Below, one piece after another: positions 24,563 to 32,623 of a DNA stretch of 43,181 bases. The position numbers and the translations under genes are program-made. The stretch is from Firmicutes bacterium UBA5449 (lineage in GTDB: Bacteria > Bacillota > SHA-98 > UBA4971). Each line of letters starts with the position of its first letter. The first letter of the stretch is position 1. Under the pieces are notes generated by a model. The model saw nothing but the letters and a program-made list of their open reading frames with translations. It had not been told where the DNA came from and searched no databases. Location of the stretch: NCBI GenBank assembly GCA_002424305.1, contig DIQZ01000036.1, positions 1-43,181 on the forward strand, given 5' to 3'.

Positions 24563-25585
24563 CTAATCTAGTTCCAATGCGTCTGATATCGTCAAGAACC
24601 GATAGCCTGCTTTCCTTGAAGCATCTATTATTTTGGGAAGAGCATCAAGAAATACTTCAGTGGGATGAGCCAGGATGATTGCACCAGGCGCGATCTTAGG
24701 TGTAACTCGGTTTACCACTTTCTCATATTCTTCGGTTTTCCAGTCAAGCGTATCAATAGTCCACATTGTTGTTACATATCCTAATGATGCAGCTGCAGAA
24801 AGTACTGTTTGATTACACTCACCATATGGAGGAGCAAAGAGTTTACTTGGCCTGACTCCGAAGCTGATGAGGAGCTTCTCATTGTCTGAAATAAGTTGCT
24901 TGATTGCGGGTTCATTCATTTTTTCTACATGAGCATGCCGATATCCATGGTTTGCCAACTCATGTCCTTCTTCGCTAAGCAACCTTACCAGATCAGGGAA
25001 TTTCTGAGCCCACTCACCGTCAATGAAGAACGTTGCTTTCATGTTATGCTCTCTTAGAATTTCAAGCAGACGGGGAAGATAATTCTCGCCCCAGGCTACG
25101 TTGACTGCAATTGCCATGACCTGCCTCGCTGTGTCAACACGGTATATCGCATTGAAGTGCCGTCTGGTTATTGCAGGGGCTATCACTGTTCTTGCCAGAT
25201 CTACGTTATCTCCCGGCTTCGCTTTCATGACCCGATCTACAGTTAGCTCTACGTCAATATCTAATCCCGGTGCCTCCGCTATCACCTCACCTGTTTCCTT
25301 GAAGAACATGGCATCTTTCGGGGCTGTTCGTTCTTGTTCCGCCATGGCTTCAACAACTCGTCTCACCTCATTAGCCAGTAATCCTGAGATTATTCGATCT
25401 TCCAGAGACACTCCGGGTTTCGCGCCGTAAACCATCCGCTTGATATCATCGAGGGATGAAACAAGAACTGCCGTAAAGACGAAAATTAGAATTGCGAATG
25501 CCATAAGAAGCGTCGTTTCCTTTGTAATCACAATTGTGGTGAGACGACCTTCACGTTTAGGAGCCAGTTTGCCCTTTCGTTTCAT
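24563..25585 (-). CDS. ylxY: YlxY-like polysaccharide deacetylase homologue (degenerate active site)
   Basis: A 340-residue protein with a basic N-terminus, one membrane anchor (about residues 20-45) and an extracytoplasmic domain of the NodB fold (about 155-335). Fold motifs are ATFFIDGEW, GHELANHGYRHAHV, FAPPYGE and an aromatic SxDxxDWK-like TIDTLDWK. The first motif, normally TFDDG with the catalytic Asp and the metal Asp, here reads VNVAWGEN, so both acids are absent; two metal His (NHGYRHAH) remain. The same feature is known for B. subtilis YlxY. Synteny with the M16 gene supports ylxY. The start ATG 25585 follows GGAGGGG; TTG 25591 is an alternative. Its 5' end overlaps the second deacetylase by 29 bases. 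Confidence 0.85.
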   Translation of the reverse strand: MKRKGKLAPKREGRLTTIVITKETTLLMAFAILIFVFTAVLVSSLDDIKRMVYGAKPGVSLEDRIISGLLANEVRRVVEAMAEQERTAPKDAMFFKETGEVIAEAPGLDIDVELTVDRVMKAKPGDNVDLARTVIAPAITRRHFNAIYRVDTARQVMAIAVNVAWGENYLPRLLEILREHNMKATFFIDGEWAQKFPDLVRLLSEEGHELANHGYRHAHVEKMNEPAIKQLISDNEKLLISFGVRPSKLFAPPYGECNQTVLSAAASLGYVTTMWTIDTLDWKTEEYEKVVNRVTPKIAPGAIILAHPTEVFLDALPKIIDASRKAGYRFLTISDALELD

Positions 25586-26396
25586 CTGCAAGACCCCTCC
25601 TTTCGCCTCGGCCTGCTGACGGTATTTGTATGGGTCGCATTTCGCCTGTATGGGGATGTATGTAGTAATCTCCTTCGAGTAAGAGTTGGCTTAGGGGAAC
25701 TATATCGAACCCTTTTTCCCTGATATCAGTAATGATCGTTGGCAGTGCTTTCCAAGTGTTATTCCCTGTTACATGAAATCGGATGATTGCACCCTTATGA
25801 AGTTTTCCGGCGACTCTTTTTCTCATGTCGTCATTGGACGTACCGCGCCAGTCCAGGGAATCTATGCTCCATATTACTGTTTCATAGTCCAATTCCCTGG
25901 AAGCCTCGATGACTTTATTGCTATATTCACCATAAGGAGGCCTAAAAGCCTTAGGTGAGCTGCCTGTCATCTTCTCGATAAGCTTATCAGCCTTTTCCAG
26001 TTCTCTTTTGAGTTCAGCCTTGGGTACAGAGTTAGGATGAATAGCGGAGTAGGTGTAGTTACCAAGCTCGTGCCCACCCTGAATAATGCCGTTTACAGAA
26101 TCCCGATGTTGCTCTATCCACTCTCCGGATAAAAAAAAGGTTGCGCTGACATTGTGTTCTCCCAGGACTTCTAAGATTTCCAGGGTCATATCTTTCCCGG
26201 GCGCCTCTTCAAATGTCAAAGTCACTCTCGACTCTGACGTAAGTACAGAGTAAACAGGAACAAGTCTTCCTGACACAGTTGCAATGACTGCCCTGGCTGC
26301 TGTTAACAATAGCATTTGAGACATATCGATCACAATAAGCAGTGCGATTAGTATGCAGATCAATCTGGCCCGATTGCGTCCAATGACGATTAGCAT
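25557..26396 (-). CDS. Second polysaccharide deacetylase homologue (altered active site)
   Basis: A 279-residue protein, one membrane anchor (about residues 8-35) and a NodB-fold domain (about 70-250). Motif 1 reads LTFEEAPG instead of TFDDGP, so the usual Asp-Asp pair is Glu-Glu. Motif 2 reads NYTYSAIHP instead of NHSxxH, so one metal His is replaced by Tyr and one stays. RPPYGEYS, IDSLDWRG and a C-terminal RFHVTGN are otherwise close to active enzymes. It therefore probably lacks, or has altered, metal-dependent deacetylation. The start ATG 26396 has GGGGG nine bases upstream; ATG 26423 would add nine residues. It overlaps ylxY by 29 bases and follows the SleB-like gene after a terminator. 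Confidence 0.82.
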   Translation of the reverse strand: MLIVIGRNRARLICILIALLIVIDMSQMLLLTAARAVIATVSGRLVPVYSVLTSESRVTLTFEEAPGKDMTLEILEVLGEHNVSATFFLSGEWIEQHRDSVNGIIQGGHELGNYTYSAIHPNSVPKAELKRELEKADKLIEKMTGSSPKAFRPPYGEYSNKVIEASRELDYETVIWSIDSLDWRGTSNDDMRKRVAGKLHKGAIIRFHVTGNNTWKALPTIITDIREKGFDIVPLSQLLLEGDYYIHPHTGEMRPIQIPSAGRGERRGLADETKGQTGS

Positions 26397-26475
26397 CTCC
26401 GGTGTCCCCCTGAAGGAGAGCATTTCCCATAATACTTATGCAAGATCCGGAGACGGGATGCAGATGAGGATGTAA

Positions 26476-26506
26476 AAGTAGCCAGGCAGGAAATGCCTGG
26501 CTACTT
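26476..26506 (-). terminator. Intrinsic terminator of the SleB-like gene
   Basis: Perfect 13-base arms (26476-26488 and 26494-26506) with a five-base loop, followed on the minus strand by four T. The TAG stop codon (26501-26503) and the preceding Lys codon lie inside the first-transcribed arm. Confidence 0.8.
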
Positions 26507-26959
26507 CGCAAAATAGTGATTGCCGATGACGATTGTAACAGGTCTTGAGAAAATCCAATAGGATGTGACACGAGCAGGATTGTAGAAATAGAGGGCGCCA
26601 TAGGTAGGATCTCGGCCTGACATTGCTTCTTCGGCTGCTCTATACGAATCCCGGTCAGGCTGATAGTTAATCTGGCCGTCGTGGACTGAAGTAAATGCCC
26701 AGTTCTGATAGATCACGCCGGAGACTGTAGAAGGAAATTTGGGATTGTAAACTCTGTTCATAACTACAGCGCCAACTGCAACTTTACCTAGATACGGTTC
26801 GCCCCGAGATTCTCCTGATATTACCCTCGCAAGTAGTTCATAGTCGGATTGTCCTGCGCTCGCAGTGTCTTCTTGTGTACTCGGAAGACCTACACCGAGC
26901 ACCATAACCAGTGCTAAACAACAACTGAGTACAAATAGACAAACTTTTTGATTTCTCAT
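26501..26959 (-). CDS. SleB-like cell wall hydrolase
   Basis: A 152-residue protein with a signal peptide (about residues 1-35) and one hydrolase-2 domain of the SleB/CwlJ family (about 38-150). Family motifs are LLARVISGESRGEPY with the catalytic-region Glu, GAVVMNRVYNP, and a C-terminal FYNPARVTSYW. SleB lytic transglycosylases cut cortex peptidoglycan during spore germination; this one has no peptidoglycan-binding domain. Start ATG has GGGAGG nine bases upstream. A vegetative-type promoter (17-base spacer) lies about 60 bases upstream, and a strong terminator covers its stop, so it is a single-gene unit. It could act in vegetative wall turnover instead of germination. Confidence 0.87.
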   Translation of the reverse strand: MRNQKVCLFVLSCCLALVMVLGVGLPSTQEDTASAGQSDYELLARVISGESRGEPYLGKVAVGAVVMNRVYNPKFPSTVSGVIYQNWAFTSVHDGQINYQPDRDSYRAAEEAMSGRDPTYGALYFYNPARVTSYWIFSRPVTIVIGNHYFAK

Positions 26960-27019
26960 GCCTTCGCCTCCCTTGTCAGGAAAATACGTTAAGCCTCAAA
27001 AAGGCGAACTCATGAGCGG

Positions 27020-27048
27020 ATTATAGCATGGCCTTTCCAGGAGAACAA
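27020..27048 (-). promoter_or_regulatory. Housekeeping-type promoter of the SleB-like gene
   Basis: On the minus strand TTGTTC (27048-27043), a 17-base spacer and a perfect TATAAT (27025-27020) form a sigma-A-type promoter. It begins transcription near 27013, about 54 bases before the ATG. Confidence 0.65.
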
Positions 27049-27085
27049 CTGGAATATGCTGCTATTCAAGGCATGTTCATCATTG

Positions 27086-29254
27086 TCAGTCCAGCCATGC
27101 AAGAACTGACTCCACTACTTGTCTGCTACTTTCCACAGATAGATTTACATTGGGAAGAGATGATAAGAAAGCTTGCCCATACCATTTCGCAACTAAGCGA
27201 TTGTCAAGAACCACAACAACGCCGCGGTCTTCACTGGATCTTATCAAACGTCCAAAGCCTTGCCTAAATCTAATTACAGCGGAAGGAAGGGAGTAAGATC
27301 GAAAGCCGTCTATATTCTGCCTCCTCAGAGCCTCCATTCTTGCCTCGTGAACCGGGTTTGTGGGGACTTGAAAAGGAAGCTTGACAAGAATTACGCAGGA
27401 AAGCGCATCACCCGGAACGTCTACTCCTTGCCAAAAACTATCAGCTCCCAGAAGCGCGCCTGGTTCCTCCCGAAAACATGTGAGCATGCGATGTCGGGGC
27501 ATTGTACCCTGCCTGAATACTCTGATGCCGGAGTCTTCCAAACAAGGTCTAATCCTATCTTCAACCTGATTAAGCATGGCATAAGATGTGAACAGCACAA
27601 ATGCACGTCCTCGTGACGCCTGAATAACTTCAAGGATTAGGCGTGCAGCTTCTTCTGTGAATAACGGATTCCGTGGATCAGGTAGGTCTCGTGGAACTAT
27701 GAGCAAAGCTTGCTCCCGAAAGTTGAAAGGCGAGTCGTAGATGAACTCCAGAGGCGGATCAACCTGCTCAGCAAGCCCCACCTGATGCTTGAAGAATTGA
27801 AAATCACCTCCAACTGTCATTGTTGCGGAGGTGAGGATCACAGATTCTACTGTATCAAATAAGTACTCACGTAGGTAAGGCGCTACATGGAGCGGTGTTG
27901 CCATAAGTTGAATGTCAGAAGTATGACCTGTGCTCCAGTAGACGAATTCACTGTCTTCCATGGACAGTACGAAACTAAGAGCAGTGATTTCCGAAGACAG
28001 CCTGCCTACCACTCCTTGAATGTCTCCTTGCAAAGATTTAAGGTCTCTCGCAAGCTCCCCTTCAAGCATATCCAGGCGCTCTAGGATCTGATTGAGATTC
28101 CTGAGTAGTTCTGTACCCCTTATGATGGCCTTCTCTGCACTTGGCATAATCACATTTGTCCATTCAGCCAATTCTGTGACGTCTTTTCGCAGTCTTACCG
28201 TATTGCATTCGCCACGGTAAGATGTGGAAATATGCCTCAAAAACAAGCTGAAAGACTCAAAAAATGAAGCAGATGCTTCAAAGCTTCTCCAAGTAGCTTC
28301 TATTGAAGAATCGATGTAAGATACAATACTTTGCACAATGCTGTCTTCAATTTCAGCTTCGGCAGTGAACACCATAGCCCTTAAATTAAACAGTAGTCCT
28401 CCCCTTCCGCGACGAGGACCTTCAATCGCCACCAGCTCCCCGCATGCTCTTTGAATGTTTGCCAGGCCGGCGCTATACCCTAGATGCTCTTCAGCCACGT
28501 CAGGGATATTATGAGCCTCATCTAAAATGAGATAATCATATTCAGGAAGGACCCCGCTACCCGGGTTATCAGACATCATCATACGTAGTGCAATATCAGA
28601 GAACAGAAGATGATGGTTGGTTACTAAGATATTGGCATCCTCCATTAATGATCGCGCTTTTAGAAAATAGCATCTTTTGCTCCATGGACATCGGTTCCTT
28701 AGACAAGACATAGAGTCTGACGAAACAGTGTCCCATATTGCGCTCGGAACCTCCAGATCAAAATCAGATCTTGAGCCTGTCGGAACATTGGCTAATTCGC
28801 TGATAAACTCAGTAAAATCCAGTATGAGGTCGTTATCAGGGTCGTCTTCCATTGCACTTGATAACAGTGCAAGCTTCCTGAGACATATGTAGTTAGATCG
28901 TCCTTTGACCAGACAGTACCTGAATTCCCATCCCAGAGAGCCGGTAAGAGAAGGGAGATCCTTATGAATAAGCTGCTCTTGAAGATTTATAGTGTTAGTG
29001 GATATGACTACCTTTTTATCTGTCATACAAGCCCACATTATAGCAGGAACAAGGTAAGCAATGGACTTGCCGGTACCAGTGCCGCTTTCCATGAGAGCGT
29101 GACGGGATGTGGAGAAACTGCGCCATACCCCAAATGCCATCTCTTGCTGAGATTCTCGAAATTCATAGCCGGGCAATGCATTTGCCAATGGCCCGTCAGT
29201 TTCAAATACCGCCTTAATTTTATCTTGAATTTGGTTTTGATTAAACTCCGTCAC
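27086..29254 (-). CDS. dinG: DinG-type ATP-dependent DNA helicase
   Basis: An XPD/DinG-family 5'-3' helicase of 722 residues. Walker A ESGTGTGKS is near residue 57, and the DEAH box reads LDEAHN (about 246). Between them lie four cysteines of the iron-sulphur domain: one in YICLRK and three in SCLRNRCPWSKRC. Motif VI is QGFGRLIRS near 675. There is no N-terminal exonuclease domain, unlike B. subtilis DinG/ExoX. The GTG start abuts the TAA of nfo (TAAGTG), so the two repair genes are translationally coupled. Likely acts on DNA structures during replication or repair. Confidence 0.93.
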   Translation of the reverse strand: MTEFNQNQIQDKIKAVFETDGPLANALPGYEFRESQQEMAFGVWRSFSTSRHALMESGTGTGKSIAYLVPAIMWACMTDKKVVISTNTINLQEQLIHKDLPSLTGSLGWEFRYCLVKGRSNYICLRKLALLSSAMEDDPDNDLILDFTEFISELANVPTGSRSDFDLEVPSAIWDTVSSDSMSCLRNRCPWSKRCYFLKARSLMEDANILVTNHHLLFSDIALRMMMSDNPGSGVLPEYDYLILDEAHNIPDVAEEHLGYSAGLANIQRACGELVAIEGPRRGRGGLLFNLRAMVFTAEAEIEDSIVQSIVSYIDSSIEATWRSFEASASFFESFSLFLRHISTSYRGECNTVRLRKDVTELAEWTNVIMPSAEKAIIRGTELLRNLNQILERLDMLEGELARDLKSLQGDIQGVVGRLSSEITALSFVLSMEDSEFVYWSTGHTSDIQLMATPLHVAPYLREYLFDTVESVILTSATMTVGGDFQFFKHQVGLAEQVDPPLEFIYDSPFNFREQALLIVPRDLPDPRNPLFTEEAARLILEVIQASRGRAFVLFTSYAMLNQVEDRIRPCLEDSGIRVFRQGTMPRHRMLTCFREEPGALLGADSFWQGVDVPGDALSCVILVKLPFQVPTNPVHEARMEALRRQNIDGFRSYSLPSAVIRFRQGFGRLIRSSEDRGVVVVLDNRLVAKWYGQAFLSSLPNVNLSVESSRQVVESVLAWLD

Positions 29255-30118
29255 TTACCTTATCACCGCTTCCACAGAAAGACGCTTAATGGCAGCTAAG
29301 TTCCGCCTGTCATCATCAATATCGTTCTTAGGTGTCTCCAGAATAAAAGGAAACTCGTGAAGCCTTTCGTCTCCCAGGATAACGCGAAATCCTCTATCCC
29401 CTATCATGCCTGCTCCGATATGTGCATGGCGATCAAGACGTGACCCCAGATCGCCTACAGAGTCATTGGCGTGAACGACGCCGACATGAGACAATCCGAT
29501 AATCTTATCAAGCTGATCTAAGGTGTCGGCAAGTCCTTCTCCGGTCACTATATCATAACCGGCTGCAAACATGTGACATGTATCCAGACATACTCCAAGC
29601 GGTGCTTCATTTGCCCTATCCATTATTTCTTTTTGATGTTCAAACATCCATCCGACTTCAGTTCCTGCCCCTGATACCATCTCCAGAAGGAGTGTCAACG
29701 TATTATCGCAGGGTAACTCTGCTATGTCACATGCTCCGGTAATTGCTTTGGCAATTCTTCTGATGCCGGCCTCTATGCCTGAGCCCAGATGATTGCCTGG
29801 ATGAAACACGAGATAATCTGCGTCAAGACATCTGGAAAGGGTAATTTCATGGGCTAGAGCTTGGATGGAACGCTCATATGTTTCCTCCTTGGGTGAAGCA
29901 AGGTTAAGGAGGTATGGGGCATGAATAACCAATGGCCTTATGTCTGATTTGGCAAGGCCCTTTTTGAAAGCCAGCGACTCATCTTTATCGATGTTCCCCG
30001 GCCTAAGACTCCTGGGACTGCGAGCGAACATCTGAATAGTATCACAGCGAAGCTCAACCGCATCTGATAAGGCCCCACTAAGGCCTCCTGCTTTGCTCAC
30101 GTGCACCCCAAATCTCAT
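29255..30118 (-). CDS. nfo: Endonuclease IV (AP endonuclease)
   Basis: Endonuclease IV cleaves DNA at abasic sites in base-excision repair, including in germinating spores. The 287-residue protein has the family opening FGVHVSKAGGL, and metal-site motifs in order: YLVFHPGN (about residues 102-109), LLLEMVSGAGTEVG, VCLDTCHMFAAGYD (about 175-188), HANDSVGDLGSRLDRHAHIG (about 212-231) and FILETP near the end. The start ATG 30118 has GGAGG nine bases upstream. It is coupled to the helicase gene downstream. Confidence 0.96.
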   Translation of the reverse strand: MRFGVHVSKAGGLSGALSDAVELRCDTIQMFARSPRSLRPGNIDKDESLAFKKGLAKSDIRPLVIHAPYLLNLASPKEETYERSIQALAHEITLSRCLDADYLVFHPGNHLGSGIEAGIRRIAKAITGACDIAELPCDNTLTLLLEMVSGAGTEVGWMFEHQKEIMDRANEAPLGVCLDTCHMFAAGYDIVTGEGLADTLDQLDKIIGLSHVGVVHANDSVGDLGSRLDRHAHIGAGMIGDRGFRVILGDERLHEFPFILETPKNDIDDDRRNLAAIKRLSVEAVIR

Positions 30119-30180
30119 AATCAATTACCTCCTGTCCAGGTATTCGATGTATGACGAGAGATTCCTTCCCATCAAGACTC

Positions 30181-31056
30181 TTAGCTGCGTCCCAATCGGT
30201 CTATGAAACGAAGGACTGAGTTTTCGTCAATTGTTCTTGAAAGAGAATATCGTTCTGAGTAGATGTGGACTCCTACAAGGAAGAGTAGAATGAAGGCCTT
30301 GATAATTGGCGACAGACGCAATGCGACCCAGTAACCCAATGCCGCGCCCAACGAATTCGAACCGGCATCTCCTATCATAGATTTTTCATGTAGCTCGTCA
30401 TTAAACCCGGACAGCACAGCACCTGCCAATCCCACAGGAACCATTCCGATACATGAGTGATGGTCACATACCAGAAGCAACGCTATGCTTATGGAAAAAA
30501 CCTTACCTGAACGTGCAGGTTGAAGATCCAGGAGATTGATGAAGTTCGCAGCAAGACTTATCAAAGTAGCATCAAAGACCAGTGTCAATGGCGATCTTAC
30601 TTTTGTTGTAACTGTAATAGCACTTGCCGCAAGCAACCATACGATTACAGCCTTAAGAAGTCCTGTCGTAACTGTACGTTTGACGACAAGAGCTTTTATG
30701 TGACCCATGAAGCCTCTGGCCGCATGAGTACCGAAAACATCGTCGATTAACCCTACAAACGACGATCCAATCACTAATAGTAGACATGGAACAACTTCCT
30801 GAGCTCTATAACCGGTCAATCCACCCGGAGTCACAGTGATTACGGCAGCAAGGAAGGCAGAGACAACATAAGTTGCACCTGTTGAGGTAGGGATTTGTTT
30901 GCCTGCATAGTTTTCCCGAACCAGTCCGGAAAGGCTTAGCAATCTGAGACTCGGTTTTCTCATGAACCCTGCAATTAAGAATGCTATTGTGCTACATATA
31001 AGTAAATCCGTGGGAATCTCTCCTATATTCCGTGTGGAAGGTTGGCTTCGACTCAC
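30181..31056 (-). CDS. MraY-like polyprenyl-phosphate sugar-1-phosphate transferase homologue
   Basis: A 291-residue polytopic membrane protein of the MraY/WecA superfamily with eight to ten hydrophobic segments. The first catalytic motif GLIDDVFG (about residues 102-109) and the GDAGSN segment (about 231-236) are present. The region that in MraY reads NLTDGLDGLA is NFINLLDLQPARSGK, a form I associate with a Firmicute subfamily often found near spo0A; the second pair of Asp is missing. C-terminal HHH of MraY is also not seen. Enzymes of the superfamily link sugar phosphate to undecaprenyl phosphate. It starts with GTG 15 bases behind the glycosyltransferase gene without a clear ribosome site. 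Substrate unknown. Confidence 0.8.
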   Translation of the reverse strand: MSRSQPSTRNIGEIPTDLLICSTIAFLIAGFMRKPSLRLLSLSGLVRENYAGKQIPTSTGATYVVSAFLAAVITVTPGGLTGYRAQEVVPCLLLVIGSSFVGLIDDVFGTHAARGFMGHIKALVVKRTVTTGLLKAVIVWLLAASAITVTTKVRSPLTLVFDATLISLAANFINLLDLQPARSGKVFSISIALLLVCDHHSCIGMVPVGLAGAVLSGFNDELHEKSMIGDAGSNSLGAALGYWVALRLSPIIKAFILLFLVGVHIYSERYSLSRTIDENSVLRFIDRLGRS

Positions 31057-31071
31057 AGCGGTGGTGGACCG

Positions 31072-31746
31072 TCACTTGACACACCTTTCGACGACAGCCT
31101 TAACAACGTGGTAAAATTGACGCGCCCTATGTGAGATACCTGCTAAATCGTTCCCGGTAACCCTGTGGGTCATTTCGCAGTCAACCTCGAGAATCCGTAA
31201 GTTTTGGCGTAATGCGTCAATGGTGAGGCCGACTTCTACTCCGAAACCCGGCGCGAAAGGCATAAGTCCAACGAAAGTATGGCGTCTGGCAGCTCGCTGT
31301 CCTGAAAGAGTTGAACTAAGGCTGCTCTTACATAACCGCCTTACACCCCAATATGCTGCTGCTTTAACAAGACCCGGGCTCTTGGGTTGGGTGCAAGGTG
31401 CGCGTGAGAAGCGTGCGATAGTCATATCAGCCTTGTCAGTTGCAACAGGTTCGATCAGTTTAGGAATCTCCAGTGCAGTCTTGCCAATATCAGCATCGAG
31501 AAATACCAGAATATCTCCAATAGACTCCAGGGCCCCTCGCATTAGGGCAGCTCCTTTCCCTGCCCTCTGTGGCATGGAAAGAACCAGCGCACCTGATGCC
31601 CGTGCCTTTTGAGACGTATCATCTGAGGAACAGTCATCAACAACAATCACTTCGCATATTCTATGAGATGCTTTCATCGAAGCGTCTATGGTAGAAGCTA
31701 TTTGTTTGGTTTCGTTGTGTGCCGGGATAATTACAGAGATCCTCAT
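31072..31746 (-). CDS. GT2 family glycosyltransferase
   Basis: A 224-residue, soluble GT-A fold enzyme. The opening SVIIPAHNE, the EVIVVDDCSSDDT segment (about residues 34-46), QRAGKGAALMRGA and the DxD-like FLDADIG (about 85-91) are standard family-2 motifs. The C-terminal half is short and has no membrane anchor, unlike DPM1-type enzymes. Start ATG lies six bases behind the SteB-like gene. Together with the following MraY-like transferase it suggests synthesis of a lipid-linked sugar; the nucleotide sugar and acceptor cannot be told. Confidence 0.85.
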   Translation of the reverse strand: MRISVIIPAHNETKQIASTIDASMKASHRICEVIVVDDCSSDDTSQKARASGALVLSMPQRAGKGAALMRGALESIGDILVFLDADIGKTALEIPKLIEPVATDKADMTIARFSRAPCTQPKSPGLVKAAAYWGVRRLCKSSLSSTLSGQRAARRHTFVGLMPFAPGFGVEVGLTIDALRQNLRILEVDCEMTHRVTGNDLAGISHRARQFYHVVKAVVERCVK

Positions 31747-31752
31747 AAACGT

Positions 31753-32595
31753 TTAGTCTCCGTTAATTGATTTGGCAAGCTGTTCGATTAAAGAAAAACG
31801 TCCCATCGGGGTATCCACCTGTTCTATTGTGGGGATACCCTCATGTGCATATTCAGTAATAAACGAAAAATCCACACTTCCTGATTCCACAAGTACAGCA
31901 GGCATATTAAGTCTTTGAAAGGCCTTGATTATGGGAATATCTGTGTAGAGCGGAGTATGGGCAGGATCATTGCTGCCCCCGGCGATTATCACTGCATTGC
32001 ACTGCGCCTGCTCATAAAGGTCTATTTCCAGGTAATCAGACTGCAAGAGGGCATCAACTGCAGGTGAACATGAGGTTCCTCGTTGAATAGCCAGTACAGC
32101 AATGGAATCAGCCAGTGCCTGTCCTACCACATGAGAAGAAGGCTTCGCGATACCGCAGAATTCCGCAAGTTCTCTGGTATCTTCTGAAGTGATCGGTTCA
32201 AGTCTCTTTGTTATGTAGACTACCTGACTCAATGATGCACCTGCACTTCGAAGGGTCGCGGTCACAGCATTTACTTCGTCATACGATAGGCCTCGTCCTG
32301 GCACTACCAGGGCTACACGCTTATCCTCTAGTTTTCCACAAATGAGTCCTGTAAGAGACTTTTCTCCAAATGCGAGAGAATCTTCCAGCAGAGATTCGGT
32401 TTTCATAAGTCTTGCGTAGAGTGCGTCGCGGTCTTTTCGAAGCAAAGTGAATTCAGACTCAATTCGGCTAATTAGTGATTCCTGATGCCTTGCTAAGGTA
32501 TCGTCTTTCACTATGGCGCTTCCTAAGAAGATCCCCAGTCCTAATGCAATGAATATCGCTACGGTTGAAGTAATATGGTATCTGAGGCCTATCAT
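31753..32595 (-). CDS. SteB/MctB-like membrane protein (copper-transporter MctB family)
   Basis: A 280-residue protein with an N-terminal membrane segment (about residues 8-27; STVAIFIALGLGIFLGS), a predicted coiled coil (about 35-70; SLISRIESEFTLLRKDRD) and an extracytoplasmic alpha/beta domain. The opening RYHITSTVAIFIALGLGI is the hallmark of the MctB family, named for a mycobacterial copper protein; in Corynebacterium the homologue beside SteA is SteB, a cytokinetic-ring protein. It follows steA by 28 bases and precedes the GT2 gene by six. A SteB-like role is inferred from synteny; copper transport is an alternative. Confidence 0.82.
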   Translation of the reverse strand: MIGLRYHITSTVAIFIALGLGIFLGSAIVKDDTLARHQESLISRIESEFTLLRKDRDALYARLMKTESLLEDSLAFGEKSLTGLICGKLEDKRVALVVPGRGLSYDEVNAVTATLRSAGASLSQVVYITKRLEPITSEDTRELAEFCGIAKPSSHVVGQALADSIAVLAIQRGTSCSPAVDALLQSDYLEIDLYEQAQCNAVIIAGGSNDPAHTPLYTDIPIIKAFQRLNMPAVLVESGSVDFSFITEYAHEGIPTIEQVDTPMGRFSLIEQLAKSINGD

Positions 32596-32623
32596 GTGAC
32601 GTATGCTCTCCTAATCAAGCTTC

